This document shows positions 34,892 to 42,834 of a DNA stretch of 64,000 nucleotides, one piece after another. This DNA is from CAVZTX01 sp963778375 (GTDB lineage Bacteria > Chloroflexota > Ktedonobacteria > Ktedonobacterales > Ktedonobacteraceae), in assembly GCA_963778375.1 (NCBI GenBank), contig CAVZTX010000022.1, positions 73,890 through 137,889 on the forward strand, read 5' to 3'. Below the pieces are notes generated by a model. That model was not told the origin of the DNA and did no database searches. It worked only from the letters and a program-made list of their open reading frames with translations. Within the stretch, counting starts at the first letter, position 1. The number at the start of each line of letters is the position of its first letter. Both the position numbers and the translations under genes were made by a program.

Positions 34892-35043
34892 ATGAAAGAT
34901 TACCACATCAACATTTTCTACAGTGACGAGGACGAAGGGTACATTGCAGATATTCCTGACCTGAAATTTTTCTGCCTTCAGAGATACTCCTGAAGAGGCT
35001 CTTCGAGAAGTTCTGATTGCTAAGACAGCATGGATTGAACCAT
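34892..35043 (+). pseudogene. HicB-like antitoxin remnant
   Basis: The frame begins MKDYHINIFYSDEDEGYIAD IPDLKF as in HicB/UPF0150 proteins, then stops early because of an extra T in the run 34967-34971. Removing one T gives FSAFRDTPEEALREVLIAKT AWIE, the expected continuation. The gene is then cut off near 35035 and joined to an MFS fragment, so the C-terminal DNA-binding part is missing. No HicA toxin gene is visible. The segment is therefore doubly broken. Confidence 0.7.
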
Positions 35044-35298
35044 CATGACCCGCTTGCGGTCCCAGCGATCCACCAAAGCTCCTGCCGGAAGACTGAACAG
35101 AATATACGGCAATTGTCCGACGGAAAACATCAGTCCGGCAACGGCAGGATTGTTGGTGAGTACGAAGATAAGAACAGGAAACGCCACCTGCGAGATGCCC
35201 GTTCCGAGCGAGGAGATGCTTTGCCCCATCCACAGTAACACATAATCGCGGTTTGTCCAGAGCGAGCGGACTCCTTTTGAACGATCTTCTCGATCCAT
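35020..35298 (-). pseudogene. Truncated MFS transporter (N-terminal fragment)
   Basis: Encodes about 90 residues of a major-facilitator protein: WTNRDYVLLWMGQSISSLGT and AGALVDRWDRKRVMMV, the loop 2-3 signature, and then breaks into unrelated sequence (QSMLS stop) at about 35040. That sequence is the antisense of the HicB remnant. A full MFS protein has about 400 residues, so at least 300 are missing. AGGAGG lies upstream of the start region. Confidence 0.75.
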
Positions 35299-35352
35299 TA
35301 ATCGTATGTTCCTCCTGAGCATTCACACTCTGGACGAGTTGCACACCTGTCT

Positions 35353-37116
35353 CTATCTTCTCCCCAACTTCGCTATCAACGCGTTCTTCACCAATCCAAC
35401 CTCTTCCACCCGCAACAATAAAACAGCGCCAAGATAGACTAGAGATGCGAGACCACCTGCTACTAATACCGTTAGCAATTGTCCTAATAGACTACCGAGG
35501 GAGAATAGGGCGATGTGACTGAGGAGGGCTTGCATGGCCCAGGCGACGGCAACCATGGCAGCGGCGGCGAGGAGAATTTTGAGAACGGTGGGGATGGTTT
35601 CGCGAATGTGGATGGAGCCGATAGCAATGCGCAAGAGGATGAGAAGGATGATGGCATGGAGGGAATTCTGGACGGTATTGGCGAAGGCGAGGGCGGGCAT
35701 GCCGATTGTGCTCCAGAAGGGGAGCGCAATGGAGAGATAGCCAAGAATGCTTACGACACCTACGAGAACAGGGATGATGGTGTTCTTGCGAGCGTAGAAG
35801 GCGGCTATGAGGAGTTGGTCCATAGCGACGAAGGGAAGCTGATAAGCGTAGTTTTGCAGGGCGATGGCCGTACGGGCGGCGTTTTCAGGGGTGTAGTTGT
35901 GATGGCGGAAGAGTAGATCGACGATTGGCTCGCGCAGGACGATGAGACCAACAGCGGCGGGGATCATGAGGAGCAAGCCTACACGTAGGCCAAGGCGGAG
36001 CGTTTGTTTGAAACGTTCGGTATCACCGGCTGTAGCGTGTGCTGAGAGTGTTGGAAGGACAGCAAATGCCAGGGCCGCGGCAACCAGACCGACGGGAAAT
36101 TGAATGAGTGTTGTTGCAAGGCGCATGGCGGTATAGTTGGCTGCTCCGCAGTCGAGATTGTGAGGGATGGGAAAGTTTCCAACAACTCCACATGGGGTAC
36201 GTGATGCCAGGTTTTGATCGAGAAATATGAGGCCCATGCTGATGAGGAAGCTGAACGCCACGGGCGCGTAGAGCTTGAGGATGCGCTGAAAGGCAGGATG
36301 TTTGAGGTCGAGCACAAACTGGTAACGCAGATGCTGGTTGCGCATGCCTGGAATGAGCAGGGCAATCTCCCCGACAGCACCAAGCAGTACACCGAAAGCC
36401 AGTCCAAGGTGCCCTAGATAACGTTCGCCAAGGATGCCGCCGACAATGGCTCCAATGATGATGCCAACATGGTAGGAAACAGTAGCAAAGGCAGGCCAGC
36501 CAAATTCCTTGAGCGCGTAGAGCGCTGCCAGGAGTACGGCGAAGGGTCCCAATGCGAGCAGAGAGAAGAAGATTATTTGGGCAAATTGCAACGTGAGTTG
36601 CTTCTGAGCGCCTTGATAGCCCTGTACGAGAATATCAACAAATTGCGTTGAAAATAAGGCAAAGATAGCCGCGGTAATGAACATTACAATAAAAACCAGG
36701 TTGACTATCGTAAAGACGATGCGGCGCAGCTCGTTGCGTTTTTCGGGTGCTGAGTAGTCGCTGAAGGTGGGGATAAGTGCGCCACTGACGGAGCCATTGA
36801 TCAAGAAGTCATTGAAAGTCTGAGCGGGCAATAGCGCCGAGTTGAATGGGCCTGCGATGGAAGTGCCGAGGGCAGCCACGACGATCTGACGTACCATACC
36901 CATAATGCTGCTGCCCAGGTTGCCAAGCATGACGAGGGAGGCTGATTTGGCAATTTCGCGGCGCTCGCTGGGTGCGGTCTTCTCTGCTGACTGCTCTACA
37001 ATAGGCACCGATGGTGCGTCCTGGTCTGTTACTCCTGCTTGCGCAACAGGTACTGTATCAAGCGCAGGCTTTGATTTCATTGATTCGGGTTGTTTTTCTA
37101 TAGATTCTTTTGGCAT
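35353..37116 (-). CDS. murJ: Lipid II flippase MurJ
   Basis: A 587-residue integral membrane protein with about 14 helices that moves the peptidoglycan precursor lipid II across the membrane. SASLVMLGNLGSSIMGMVRQ and NDFLINGSVSGALIPTFSDY are MurJ/MviN signatures. A 50-residue hydrophilic N-terminal extension precedes the first helix. GGAGAGA precedes the ATG. It is the last gene of the minus-strand surface-glycan operon. Confidence 0.93.
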   Translation of the reverse strand: MPKESIEKQPESMKSKPALDTVPVAQAGVTDQDAPSVPIVEQSAEKTAPSERREIAKSASLVMLGNLGSSIMGMVRQIVVAALGTSIAGPFNSALLPAQTFNDFLINGSVSGALIPTFSDYSAPEKRNELRRIVFTIVNLVFIVMFITAAIFALFSTQFVDILVQGYQGAQKQLTLQFAQIIFFSLLALGPFAVLLAALYALKEFGWPAFATVSYHVGIIIGAIVGGILGERYLGHLGLAFGVLLGAVGEIALLIPGMRNQHLRYQFVLDLKHPAFQRILKLYAPVAFSFLISMGLIFLDQNLASRTPCGVVGNFPIPHNLDCGAANYTAMRLATTLIQFPVGLVAAALAFAVLPTLSAHATAGDTERFKQTLRLGLRVGLLLMIPAAVGLIVLREPIVDLLFRHHNYTPENAARTAIALQNYAYQLPFVAMDQLLIAAFYARKNTIIPVLVGVVSILGYLSIALPFWSTIGMPALAFANTVQNSLHAIILLILLRIAIGSIHIRETIPTVLKILLAAAAMVAVAWAMQALLSHIALFSLGSLLGQLLTVLVAGGLASLVYLGAVLLLRVEEVGLVKNALIAKLGRR

Positions 37117-37181
37117 TAGAGATAATCTCTCCGATATATTATCAAGATTGTTCGGGAGCCTGAAGCCGATACATCGGCGGT

Positions 37182-37206
37182 GGGCACGATGAATCGGCCC
37201 CTACAG
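37182..37206 (+). repeat. GGGC...GGCCCCTACAG palindromic repeat
   Basis: A decayed stem (GGGC-ACGATGAATCG-GCCC) with the conserved CTACAG tail, between two minus-strand operon genes. Polarity is as in the other copies. Confidence 0.6.
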
Positions 37207-37210
37207 GAAA

Positions 37211-37735
37211 TCACGTCCCTGGTTCAGGCAATTGTTTGATTGCTGCTATCAGTTCAGTGGTTGAGTGGTGCGGCAGGTAGGGGATTAAACGGACGGTGCC
37301 GCCGTACTCGTGGACCACTTTGGCTTCAGGCAGGCGAGGCAAATCGGGTGCGCTGCGATCTATGCTGGCGTAGTCACCACCTTTGACGTAGACAGCTGGC
37401 TGCAAAAGCGCGACCAGAGGACCTGCCGTTGGCTCGGAAAAGATGGTTACGTAGTCAATACTTGTGAGCGCTGCCAGGATTTCGGCTCGCTCGACTTCCG
37501 GTACCAAAGGTCTGCCTGGACCTTTGAGCGTACGTGTACTGATATCACTGTTCAGGCCAAGGATTAGAAAATCGCCTAGAGAGCGGGCTTCTTGTAAGTA
37601 GCGCACATGGCCAAGGTGCAACAGGTCAAAGCAGCCGTTGGTAAAGACGGCTCGTTCTCCTGCCTGCTGCCTGCGTCGTACTTCAGTCACTAGCTCTTTC
37701 CGGCTCAGTATTTTATTTTGAGTAGTATAGATCAT
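37211..37735 (-). CDS. Heptose-1-phosphate adenylyltransferase-type nucleotidyltransferase (HldC/RfaE2-like)
   Basis: A 174-residue cytidylyltransferase-like enzyme. The HxGH motif is in CFDLLHLGHVRYLQ and the second signature YVKGGDY is typical of RfaE domain II. It would activate D-glycero-manno-heptose-1-phosphate to ADP-heptose, working after the kinase encoded 5 bp upstream; in many bacteria the two are fused as HldE. The start at 37735 is chosen because an earlier ATG would lie inside the kinase gene. Confidence 0.88.
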   Translation of the reverse strand: MIYTTQNKILSRKELVTEVRRRQQAGERAVFTNGCFDLLHLGHVRYLQEARSLGDFLILGLNSDISTRTLKGPGRPLVPEVERAEILAALTSIDYVTIFSEPTAGPLVALLQPAVYVKGGDYASIDRSAPDLPRLPEAKVVHEYGGTVRLIPYLPHHSTTELIAAIKQLPEPGT

Positions 37736-37740
37736 CTTGC

Positions 37741-38766
37741 TTATGGTATCGCACCTGTCAATTCTTCCGGTGTGTTGCTGGCACAACCGAGCCGACGCAC
37801 AACGAGCGCCGCAGCGGCATTTGCCAAGTAGGCGGCTTCGGCCATGCTCGCACCGGTAGTGAGAGCGAGGGTAAAGGTTGCGGCGACGGTATCACCTGCT
37901 CCATTGGTATCAACGATTTCGCTAGCATGATCGAGGCGATGGATAGGGAGATGCAGAGGTGGTATGCCGACTTCAAAGAGGCTCATGCCCTCGCTGCCGC
38001 GAGTGATCAGAACGCCCTTCGCATGGCTGCCTTCAAGTAGGCGTTGGCCTGCCTCGTCCAGGTCGACTTGAGATGAGATCGTCATACCCAGCGTCAGTTC
38101 GGCTTCCGGTTGATTGGGGGTAAGCGCGGTAACGCCCTGAAAACGAAAGAGCGATCCGTGGGAGTCAACTACGATCACTTTATTGAGTTTGCGGGCAGCG
38201 GGAATACAGGTTTCAATGATATCAGGACTGATTACGCCGTTCTCATAATCTGAGAGAACAACCGCGTCGATAGTAGGCAGCACGCGCTGGATATAGTTCA
38301 TGATGCTGCCCTTGCTGGGCTGGCCTATTTCTGAGGTATCAACGCGGTCGATACGCACGATATGCTGCTGAACGATCTGCGGACTGCCTGCCAGAATACG
38401 CGTCTTTGTGGAAGTAGGGCGATGCGAGTCGGTTACAAGGCCCTCCTGGTGCATGCCAAGATCATTGATAGCACGACGCAGGCGCTGTCCAGGAAGATCA
38501 TCGCCAACGACACCGGCTAGAAAGACTTCGGCTCCGAGGGTACGGGCATTGACCGCGACATTGGTTGCGCCGCCTGGAACGGTGCGCTCCTCGTCCAGTT
38601 CCAGGATCAATACTGGCGCTTCACGTGCAATACGTGTTGGCCTGCCAATGAGATATTCATCGGCGACCATATCTCCTATGACCAGCATACGCTTGCCCGC
38701 AAAGCTGTCAATGAGCGAACGCATACGCGTTTGGGCTATGTTAAAGTGGGTATTCAATTCAGACAT
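37741..38766 (-). CDS. Heptose-7-phosphate kinase, PfkB family (HldA/RfaE1-like)
   Basis: A 341-residue ribokinase-fold kinase. PGGATNVAVNARTLGA and the C-terminal signature DTNGAGDTVAATFTLAL (catalytic Asp) are clear, and GDMVADEYLIGRPTRIAREAP fits the RfaE1 domain. It phosphorylates D,D-heptose-7-phosphate for ADP-heptose synthesis. The start overlaps the end of the glycosyltransferase gene region (1-bp gap). The presence of the pathway in a probable monoderm suggests a heptose-bearing surface glycan rather than LPS. Confidence 0.88.
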   Translation of the reverse strand: MSELNTHFNIAQTRMRSLIDSFAGKRMLVIGDMVADEYLIGRPTRIAREAPVLILELDEERTVPGGATNVAVNARTLGAEVFLAGVVGDDLPGQRLRRAINDLGMHQEGLVTDSHRPTSTKTRILAGSPQIVQQHIVRIDRVDTSEIGQPSKGSIMNYIQRVLPTIDAVVLSDYENGVISPDIIETCIPAARKLNKVIVVDSHGSLFRFQGVTALTPNQPEAELTLGMTISSQVDLDEAGQRLLEGSHAKGVLITRGSEGMSLFEVGIPPLHLPIHRLDHASEIVDTNGAGDTVAATFTLALTTGASMAEAAYLANAAAALVVRRLGCASNTPEELTGAIP

Positions 38767-38767
38767 A

Positions 38768-39535
38768 CTATTTCTTACGACCCTTCAATAAAACCTGCAC
38801 GATGAATACGGGGATAGCCATCATACGTTGCCAGCGCCATGGTTCGCGATATAGGCGGTAGAGCCATTCAAGACCCATGACTTGCATTGCACGAGGTGCA
38901 CGACGCTGACGGCCCGAAACAAAATCATATGCCCCACCGACACCGATAGCTACGGCCACAGGTAGCCGCGAAAGATTACGATGTATCCAGAGATCCTGGG
39001 CGGGAGCGCCGTATGCTACTGTTAGCACATCAGCCTGAGCTTCACGGATGCGTTCGATGATGGCATCTTCTTCGACAAGCGCGGGCGAACCAGCATATGT
39101 ACCCGCTATTTGAAGGCCAGGAGCAAGCGATTGCAAACGTGCTGCCGCTTTTTCGGCCACTCCTGGAGCAGCACCGAGCAGGTAAAGGCGATAGCCAGAT
39201 GTTGCACAACGCCGCGCTAAGGCTACCAGTGTATCGGTGCCGGTCACGCGCTCAGGGGTGGGCTGACCTAAATAACGTGTGGCCCAGACTATGCCTATGC
39301 CATCTGGAAGAACAAGTGCAGCAGTATTGATGGCCTTGCGAAATTCGTTGTTATGCTGGGCTGCCATTACAAACTCGGTGTTGACGGTAACAATCTGCTG
39401 GCAATGCTTTGCCTTGCCCCTGGCACGACGCCGGGCAACCATCTGTTCAATTCGGTCCAGTACCTGTTGCTGTGTGAGATGGTCTACTCGCACGCCAAGC
39501 ACATAGACAGAGGACTGCGTAGGTTCTTCAGACAT
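38768..39535 (-). CDS. WecB/TagA/CpsF-family glycosyltransferase (GT26)
   Basis: A 255-residue glycosyltransferase that transfers N-acetyl-mannosamine-type sugars onto lipid-linked intermediates for wall teichoic-acid-like or exopolysaccharide glycans. VLPDGIGIVWATRYLG, GAAPGVAEKAAARLQ and GVGGAYDFVSGRQRRAP are signatures. The C-terminal YRLYREPWRWQRM helix is typical of membrane association. It lies between DUF503 (8-bp gap) and the heptose kinase. Confidence 0.92.
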   Translation of the reverse strand: MSEEPTQSSVYVLGVRVDHLTQQQVLDRIEQMVARRRARGKAKHCQQIVTVNTEFVMAAQHNNEFRKAINTAALVLPDGIGIVWATRYLGQPTPERVTGTDTLVALARRCATSGYRLYLLGAAPGVAEKAAARLQSLAPGLQIAGTYAGSPALVEEDAIIERIREAQADVLTVAYGAPAQDLWIHRNLSRLPVAVAIGVGGAYDFVSGRQRRAPRAMQVMGLEWLYRLYREPWRWQRMMAIPVFIVQVLLKGRKK

Positions 39536-39543
39536 AGGTTTTG

Positions 39544-39834
39544 TTACCAGTGCATTATTTCGGTTTCAGCGTCGGTGACGAGTACGTCTGGGCGGGTTTC
39601 TTCGATGTAGCGCCGTACGTGGCCAAGCACTTCGTCAACATGCTGGCTACTATTGCCAACGCAACTCACGCCAAGTTTGGCGATTTGCCAGCGGTCTTGT
39701 TCCTCGACTTCGGCAATCGCGACTTCAAATTGATGACGAATGCGCGTCACCAGAGATTTGATGACCTGCCGTTTATCCTTTAATGAATGGCATCCCGGTA
39801 GGTGCAGCGTGATCTGGCTTACTCCTACTATCAT
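39544..39834 (-). CDS. DUF503/YlxP-family protein
   Basis: A 96-residue protein with the DUF503 signature LPGCHSLKDKRQVIKSLVTRIRHQF and GVSCVGNSSQHVDEVL. The fold is small and ferredoxin-like; relatives are often next to rbfA and may act in ribosome function. There is no ribosome-binding site; the ATG lies 6 bp behind the extended -10 element, so the message may be leaderless. First gene of the operon. Confidence 0.88.
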   Translation of the reverse strand: MIVGVSQITLHLPGCHSLKDKRQVIKSLVTRIRHQFEVAIAEVEEQDRWQIAKLGVSCVGNSSQHVDEVLGHVRRYIEETRPDVLVTDAETEIMHW

Positions 39835-39840
39835 GAAGGT

Positions 39841-39849
39841 AGTATAGCA
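39841..39849 (-). promoter_or_regulatory. Extended -10 promoter with leaderless start
   Basis: On the minus strand TGC-TATACT followed after six bases (ACCTTC) by the ATG of DUF503. Transcription would begin at or next to the start codon. It heads the five-gene surface-glycan operon. Confidence 0.6.
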
Positions 39850-39854
39850 TAGAC

Positions 39855-39884
39855 TCGACGCTCCCTACACAACTTTGGTACAAT
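39855..39884 (+). promoter_or_regulatory. Promoter of upp
   Basis: TCGACG 39855-39860, an 18-bp spacer and TACAAT 39879-39884, divergent from the operon promoter. The start of upp follows 38 bp later. Confidence 0.55.
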
Positions 39885-39922
39885 GTCCTAAGATTAGGAA
39901 GAAACAGTAAGGAGATAGACCT

Positions 39923-40636
39923 ATGACCGAGACAAGTACGCAAAGTGGTGGGCGTCCAAGCCTCCCAATGCAAGGTGTGCCGCAGCCAACACGAGACGAG
40001 GTGCTCAATCTCCCTCGTGTTCACATTTCTACGCATCCTGTAATGGCACACAAGATGACGGCGCTGCGAGATAAGAACACGCAGCCACCGGAGTTTTATC
40101 GCTTGGTGAAGGAGATTGGGGCGCTGCTGGCTTACGAGGCGACGGCATCACTGGCGCTGGAACCGCTGGAGATTGAGACGCCAATGGGACCAATGAGGGG
40201 GCAACGTTTGGCGGGAGGCATTGGTGTGACGCCGATACTACGGGCCGGGCTTGGGCTGGCAGAGGCGTTTCGCGAGGTTATACCAGATGTGCAAATCTGG
40301 CACCTGGGATTGCGGCGCGATGAAAATACGTTGCAGGCATTGGAGTATTACAACCAGCTTCCACACAAGGTGGATTTGCAGGTGGCTTATGCAGTAGATC
40401 CGATGCTGGCTACAGGAGGATCGGCCATTGATGCTATCAATGTTCTCAAACGGCGGGGGATTCCTCGCCTTTCTTATGTAGGCATTATTGCAGCGCCTTA
40501 CGGCCTGCTCAAGCTGTCCCAGACGCATCCTGACATTGATATTTACATTGCTACGCTCGATGAAAGCCTGAACGATCGGGGATACATCCTGCCGGGCCTG
40601 GGAGATGCCGGGGATCGCCAGTTTGGAACCATTTAA
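39923..40636 (+). CDS. upp: Uracil phosphoribosyltransferase
   Basis: A 237-residue enzyme making UMP from uracil and PRPP (pyrimidine salvage). The PRPP loop is DPMLATGGSAIDAI and the C-terminal uracil-binding part is GYILPGLGDAGDR. The N terminus is about 25 residues longer than usual. AAGGAG precedes the start. The next gene begins 4 bp after the stop. Confidence 0.95.
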   Translation: MTETSTQSGGRPSLPMQGVPQPTRDEVLNLPRVHISTHPVMAHKMTALRDKNTQPPEFYRLVKEIGALLAYEATASLALEPLEIETPMGPMRGQRLAGGIGVTPILRAGLGLAEAFREVIPDVQIWHLGLRRDENTLQALEYYNQLPHKVDLQVAYAVDPMLATGGSAIDAINVLKRRGIPRLSYVGIIAAPYGLLKLSQTHPDIDIYIATLDESLNDRGYILPGLGDAGDRQFGTI

Positions 40637-40640
40637 ACCT

Positions 40641-41210
40641 ATGCAAGAAGATAACCGGGACTCGGAACCAATAGAATATATTGAAGACACGGAGCACATG
40701 GAGGAAGTTCCCGCAATCCTTGACGAGGGAATGGGAGATGAGCAGTCCTTCCCTGATTTGGACGAGCCAACAGAAACAACAGAAGAGCAGTCAGCACCTA
40801 CTCCCCCTGTCATTGGTGGAGTAGCTGGCTGGATGCTTAAGGAGAAAGAAGCAGAAGAGCAGCGGTCATCTACTGCTCCTGAAGCGGCACTTCCAGCAGA
40901 GGCGCAGGGAGAGACGAATGGAGGGCCGCTGGGCTGCTGTTTTGGTGTGATAGTCGGCCTGGTGCTTAGCCTGGTGATTGTTATCCTGAGTGAGTTGTAT
41001 GGGGGACCGTTCGTACACTCATTACAGGGCAGCTTCACAGTGATTATTCGTCTGATCCTGGCGTTGGTTGCGATTGCAGGGATGACTATCTTTGGCTATT
41101 TCGGGTGGAAAATCGGCAAGAAGGTTTTCCGGGAGTATGAGCCGCCGGTTGTAAAGGATAGGAGCCGTAAACCAAAGGCCAGAACCAGGCCAAAGCCTAA
41201 GGGTATCTGA
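40641..41210 (+). CDS. Acidic membrane protein of unknown function
   Basis: A 190-residue protein. The first 90 residues are very acidic and probably disordered (EDNRDSEPIEYIEDTEHMEE). Two hydrophobic helices follow (FGVIVGLVLSLVIVILSELY and IIRLILALVAIAGMTIFGYF), then a basic Pro/Lys/Arg tail. The start is 4 bp after upp, so it is probably in that operon. No family recognised. Confidence 0.75.
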   Translation: MQEDNRDSEPIEYIEDTEHMEEVPAILDEGMGDEQSFPDLDEPTETTEEQSAPTPPVIGGVAGWMLKEKEAEEQRSSTAPEAALPAEAQGETNGGPLGCCFGVIVGLVLSLVIVILSELYGGPFVHSLQGSFTVIIRLILALVAIAGMTIFGYFGWKIGKKVFREYEPPVVKDRSRKPKARTRPKPKGI

Positions 41211-41230
41211 ACATTTGAAAGAGGGCAGTT

Positions 41231-42046
41231 ATGCGGGTTGTGATCTTCTGTGATATGGAGGGTATCTCTTGCATCGAGACATGGGAGCAGGTCTCTGCCG
41301 GTAAGCCTATGTACGAGGAGTGCAGGAAACTATATACCGATGAAATGAACGCGGCGGTGCGCGGCGCACGTGCGGCTGGGGCAAGGGATATTGTGGTGGT
41401 TGATTGCCATGGGGCGGGCGGGGCATTCAGCTTCAAAAGTTTTCTACCTGATCGTCTGGAGTCGGGGGCACAATATGTCTTTGGCTATCCCTGGGCACGC
41501 TATATCGAGGCTTTTGAACAGGGTTGCGATGCTATTCTTTTTGTGGGGGCGCACGCAATGGCGGGAACGCCGGATGGGGTGTTGTGTCACACGGTCTCGT
41601 CGGAGGCATGGTATAACGCCAGGATCAACGATACGCTGGTAGGAGAGAGTGGTATTCTGGCGGCTATCGCGGGCTGCTGGGATGTGCCTGCAATCTTCGT
41701 TTCGGGTGACGAGGCGACGTGTCGCGAGGTGACGACGCTGCTTGGTGAAGAGGTGGTGACAGCCCCTGTGAAGAAGGGTTTGGGGAGGTTCTCGGCAATC
41801 AATATGGCTCCTAAAGATGCCTGTTCATTGATTGAGATGCGTACGGCGCAGGCGGTGAGTATGCGGCACTGGCCCAAGCCTTATAAGTTGGAGGGGCCGG
41901 TTACTTTCAAGGTGGAGGTTGCTACGCCTGATAGGGTGAGTGACTTTGTGGGGCGAGCGGGGGTGCGAATTGAGGGGCCAAGAACGGTGGCTTCGACGGG
42001 AGATAATTTCTGGCAGGCGTGGGATCAGTTTTGGTATAGGAATTAG
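41231..42046 (+). CDS. M55-family D-aminopeptidase (DppA-like)
   Basis: A 271-residue Zn-dependent D-aminopeptidase that removes N-terminal D-amino acids, for example from D-Ala-D-Ala. The metal and active-site motifs are DMEGIS, VDCHGAG, GAHAMAGTPDG and GESG, with the M55 spacing. It probably acts in peptidoglycan-peptide recycling. It is 20 bp after the membrane-protein gene and co-directional with upp. Confidence 0.92.
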   Translation: MRVVIFCDMEGISCIETWEQVSAGKPMYEECRKLYTDEMNAAVRGARAAGARDIVVVDCHGAGGAFSFKSFLPDRLESGAQYVFGYPWARYIEAFEQGCDAILFVGAHAMAGTPDGVLCHTVSSEAWYNARINDTLVGESGILAAIAGCWDVPAIFVSGDEATCREVTTLLGEEVVTAPVKKGLGRFSAINMAPKDACSLIEMRTAQAVSMRHWPKPYKLEGPVTFKVEVATPDRVSDFVGRAGVRIEGPRTVASTGDNFWQAWDQFWYRN

Positions 42047-42062
42047 GGAAGAGCATTAAATG

Positions 42063-42076
42063 GTGATCTAGATCAC
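42063..42076. promoter_or_regulatory. CRP/FNR-family box GTGATCTAGATCAC
   Basis: A perfect 14-bp palindrome matching the core of the ideal CRP site (TGTGATCTAGATCACA). It is 160 bp upstream of the second small secreted-protein gene, as for its paralogue. It lies 17 bp after the aminopeptidase stop. Confidence 0.6.
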
Positions 42077-42163
42077 ACTTGCTGCGTGACATAAGCCACA
42101 TCTCCAATGTGAGCCATTCCATAGTTTTCTCCTTCATAAGCAAGTATAGTATTGAGGCGGTGT

Positions 42164-42739
42164 AGGGGGCTAACCGTTAAACTCCTGGCTGTATATGTCT
42201 ATATTGTCATGAGTAAATGTAAGGAGCAAACAACTATGTTTCATCGCGAATCAAGGTCAACTTCTTCTGAGAAATCCCTTAAAAGGCTTGGGGGCCTGAG
42301 ATGGGGGTTTGTGGCTATCTTTATCGCGCTCGTTGCTTTTGGCGTGAGCACATCAGCATTTGCGGCAAGCTCGTCCTCATCGTCGGACTTGCTGAAAGTG
42401 GTGCCGAAAAATGTGGGTATTCCGGGGGATGGGATCAATTGTAAAGGGATTCTGTCCAACGGAACTTCGGTCTGTCATGTAAGGTTGACAGAAGTGAAGA
42501 GTGCCAGCAGTTCGCTGCACTGGTTTACGCGTAGTGATTTTCCGGCGAAATTTAGTCCGGCAAATGGGAATTTGAGTCCGGGGCAGAGTGTGCAGGTGAC
42601 AATTACGACGAAGTTCTGCGGAGGGTACACGAATTTCTACTTTGTGGGGCCGAAGAATGTGGCGACGGTAACGTTCCAGTGTGGGTGAGTTTCACTCATC
42701 CTAGGCGACATTTGGTAGAGATGTAAGGTTAGCCCCCTA
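42164..42739. repeat. 13-bp perfect inverted repeats flanking the second secreted-protein gene
   Basis: TAGGGGGCTAACC (42164-42176) and GGTTAGCCCCCTA (42727-42739) face each other around one gene. No direct repeat was seen outside. They may be ends of a small mobile cassette, or long-range operator/terminator pairing, or coincidence. Confidence 0.4.
42236..42688 (+). CDS. Small secreted Cys-containing protein, paralogue 2
   Basis: A 150-residue exported protein with a signal helix (WGFVAIFIALVAFGVSTSAFA) cleaved after AFA. The mature part carries the same four Cys and CHVRLTE...LHWFTR...NGNLSPGQSV...GPKN pattern as the product at 29248. It looks like a small Ig-like domain; role unknown. AAGGAG and the shared MFH start decide ATG 42236. 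Enclosed by inverted repeats and preceded by a CRP-like box. Confidence 0.82.
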   Translation: MFHRESRSTSSEKSLKRLGGLRWGFVAIFIALVAFGVSTSAFAASSSSSSDLLKVVPKNVGIPGDGINCKGILSNGTSVCHVRLTEVKSASSSLHWFTRSDFPAKFSPANGNLSPGQSVQVTITTKFCGGYTNFYFVGPKNVATVTFQCG

Positions 42740-42768
42740 TATTTGCATAAAACGGTTTATGGAGTGAA

Positions 42769-42803
42769 GCCGCACGGGTGGAGTTTCTTCACCGATGTGC
42801 GGC
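42769..42803. terminator. Hairpin between convergent genes
   Basis: GCCGCAC pairs with GTGCGGC, with an inner GGTG/CACC continuation. It sits in the 146-bp gap between the secreted-protein gene and the chemoreceptor gene. The T tract is weak (CTTTG). Confidence 0.6.
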
Positions 42804-42834
42804 CTTTGCCGTTTAGTATTCGCCCAAGCCCCAA

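Noticed and set aside
40238..41038. 266-residue minus-strand frame across upp and the next gene
   Set aside because: Ser/Pro-rich antisense shadow spanning two genuine genes.
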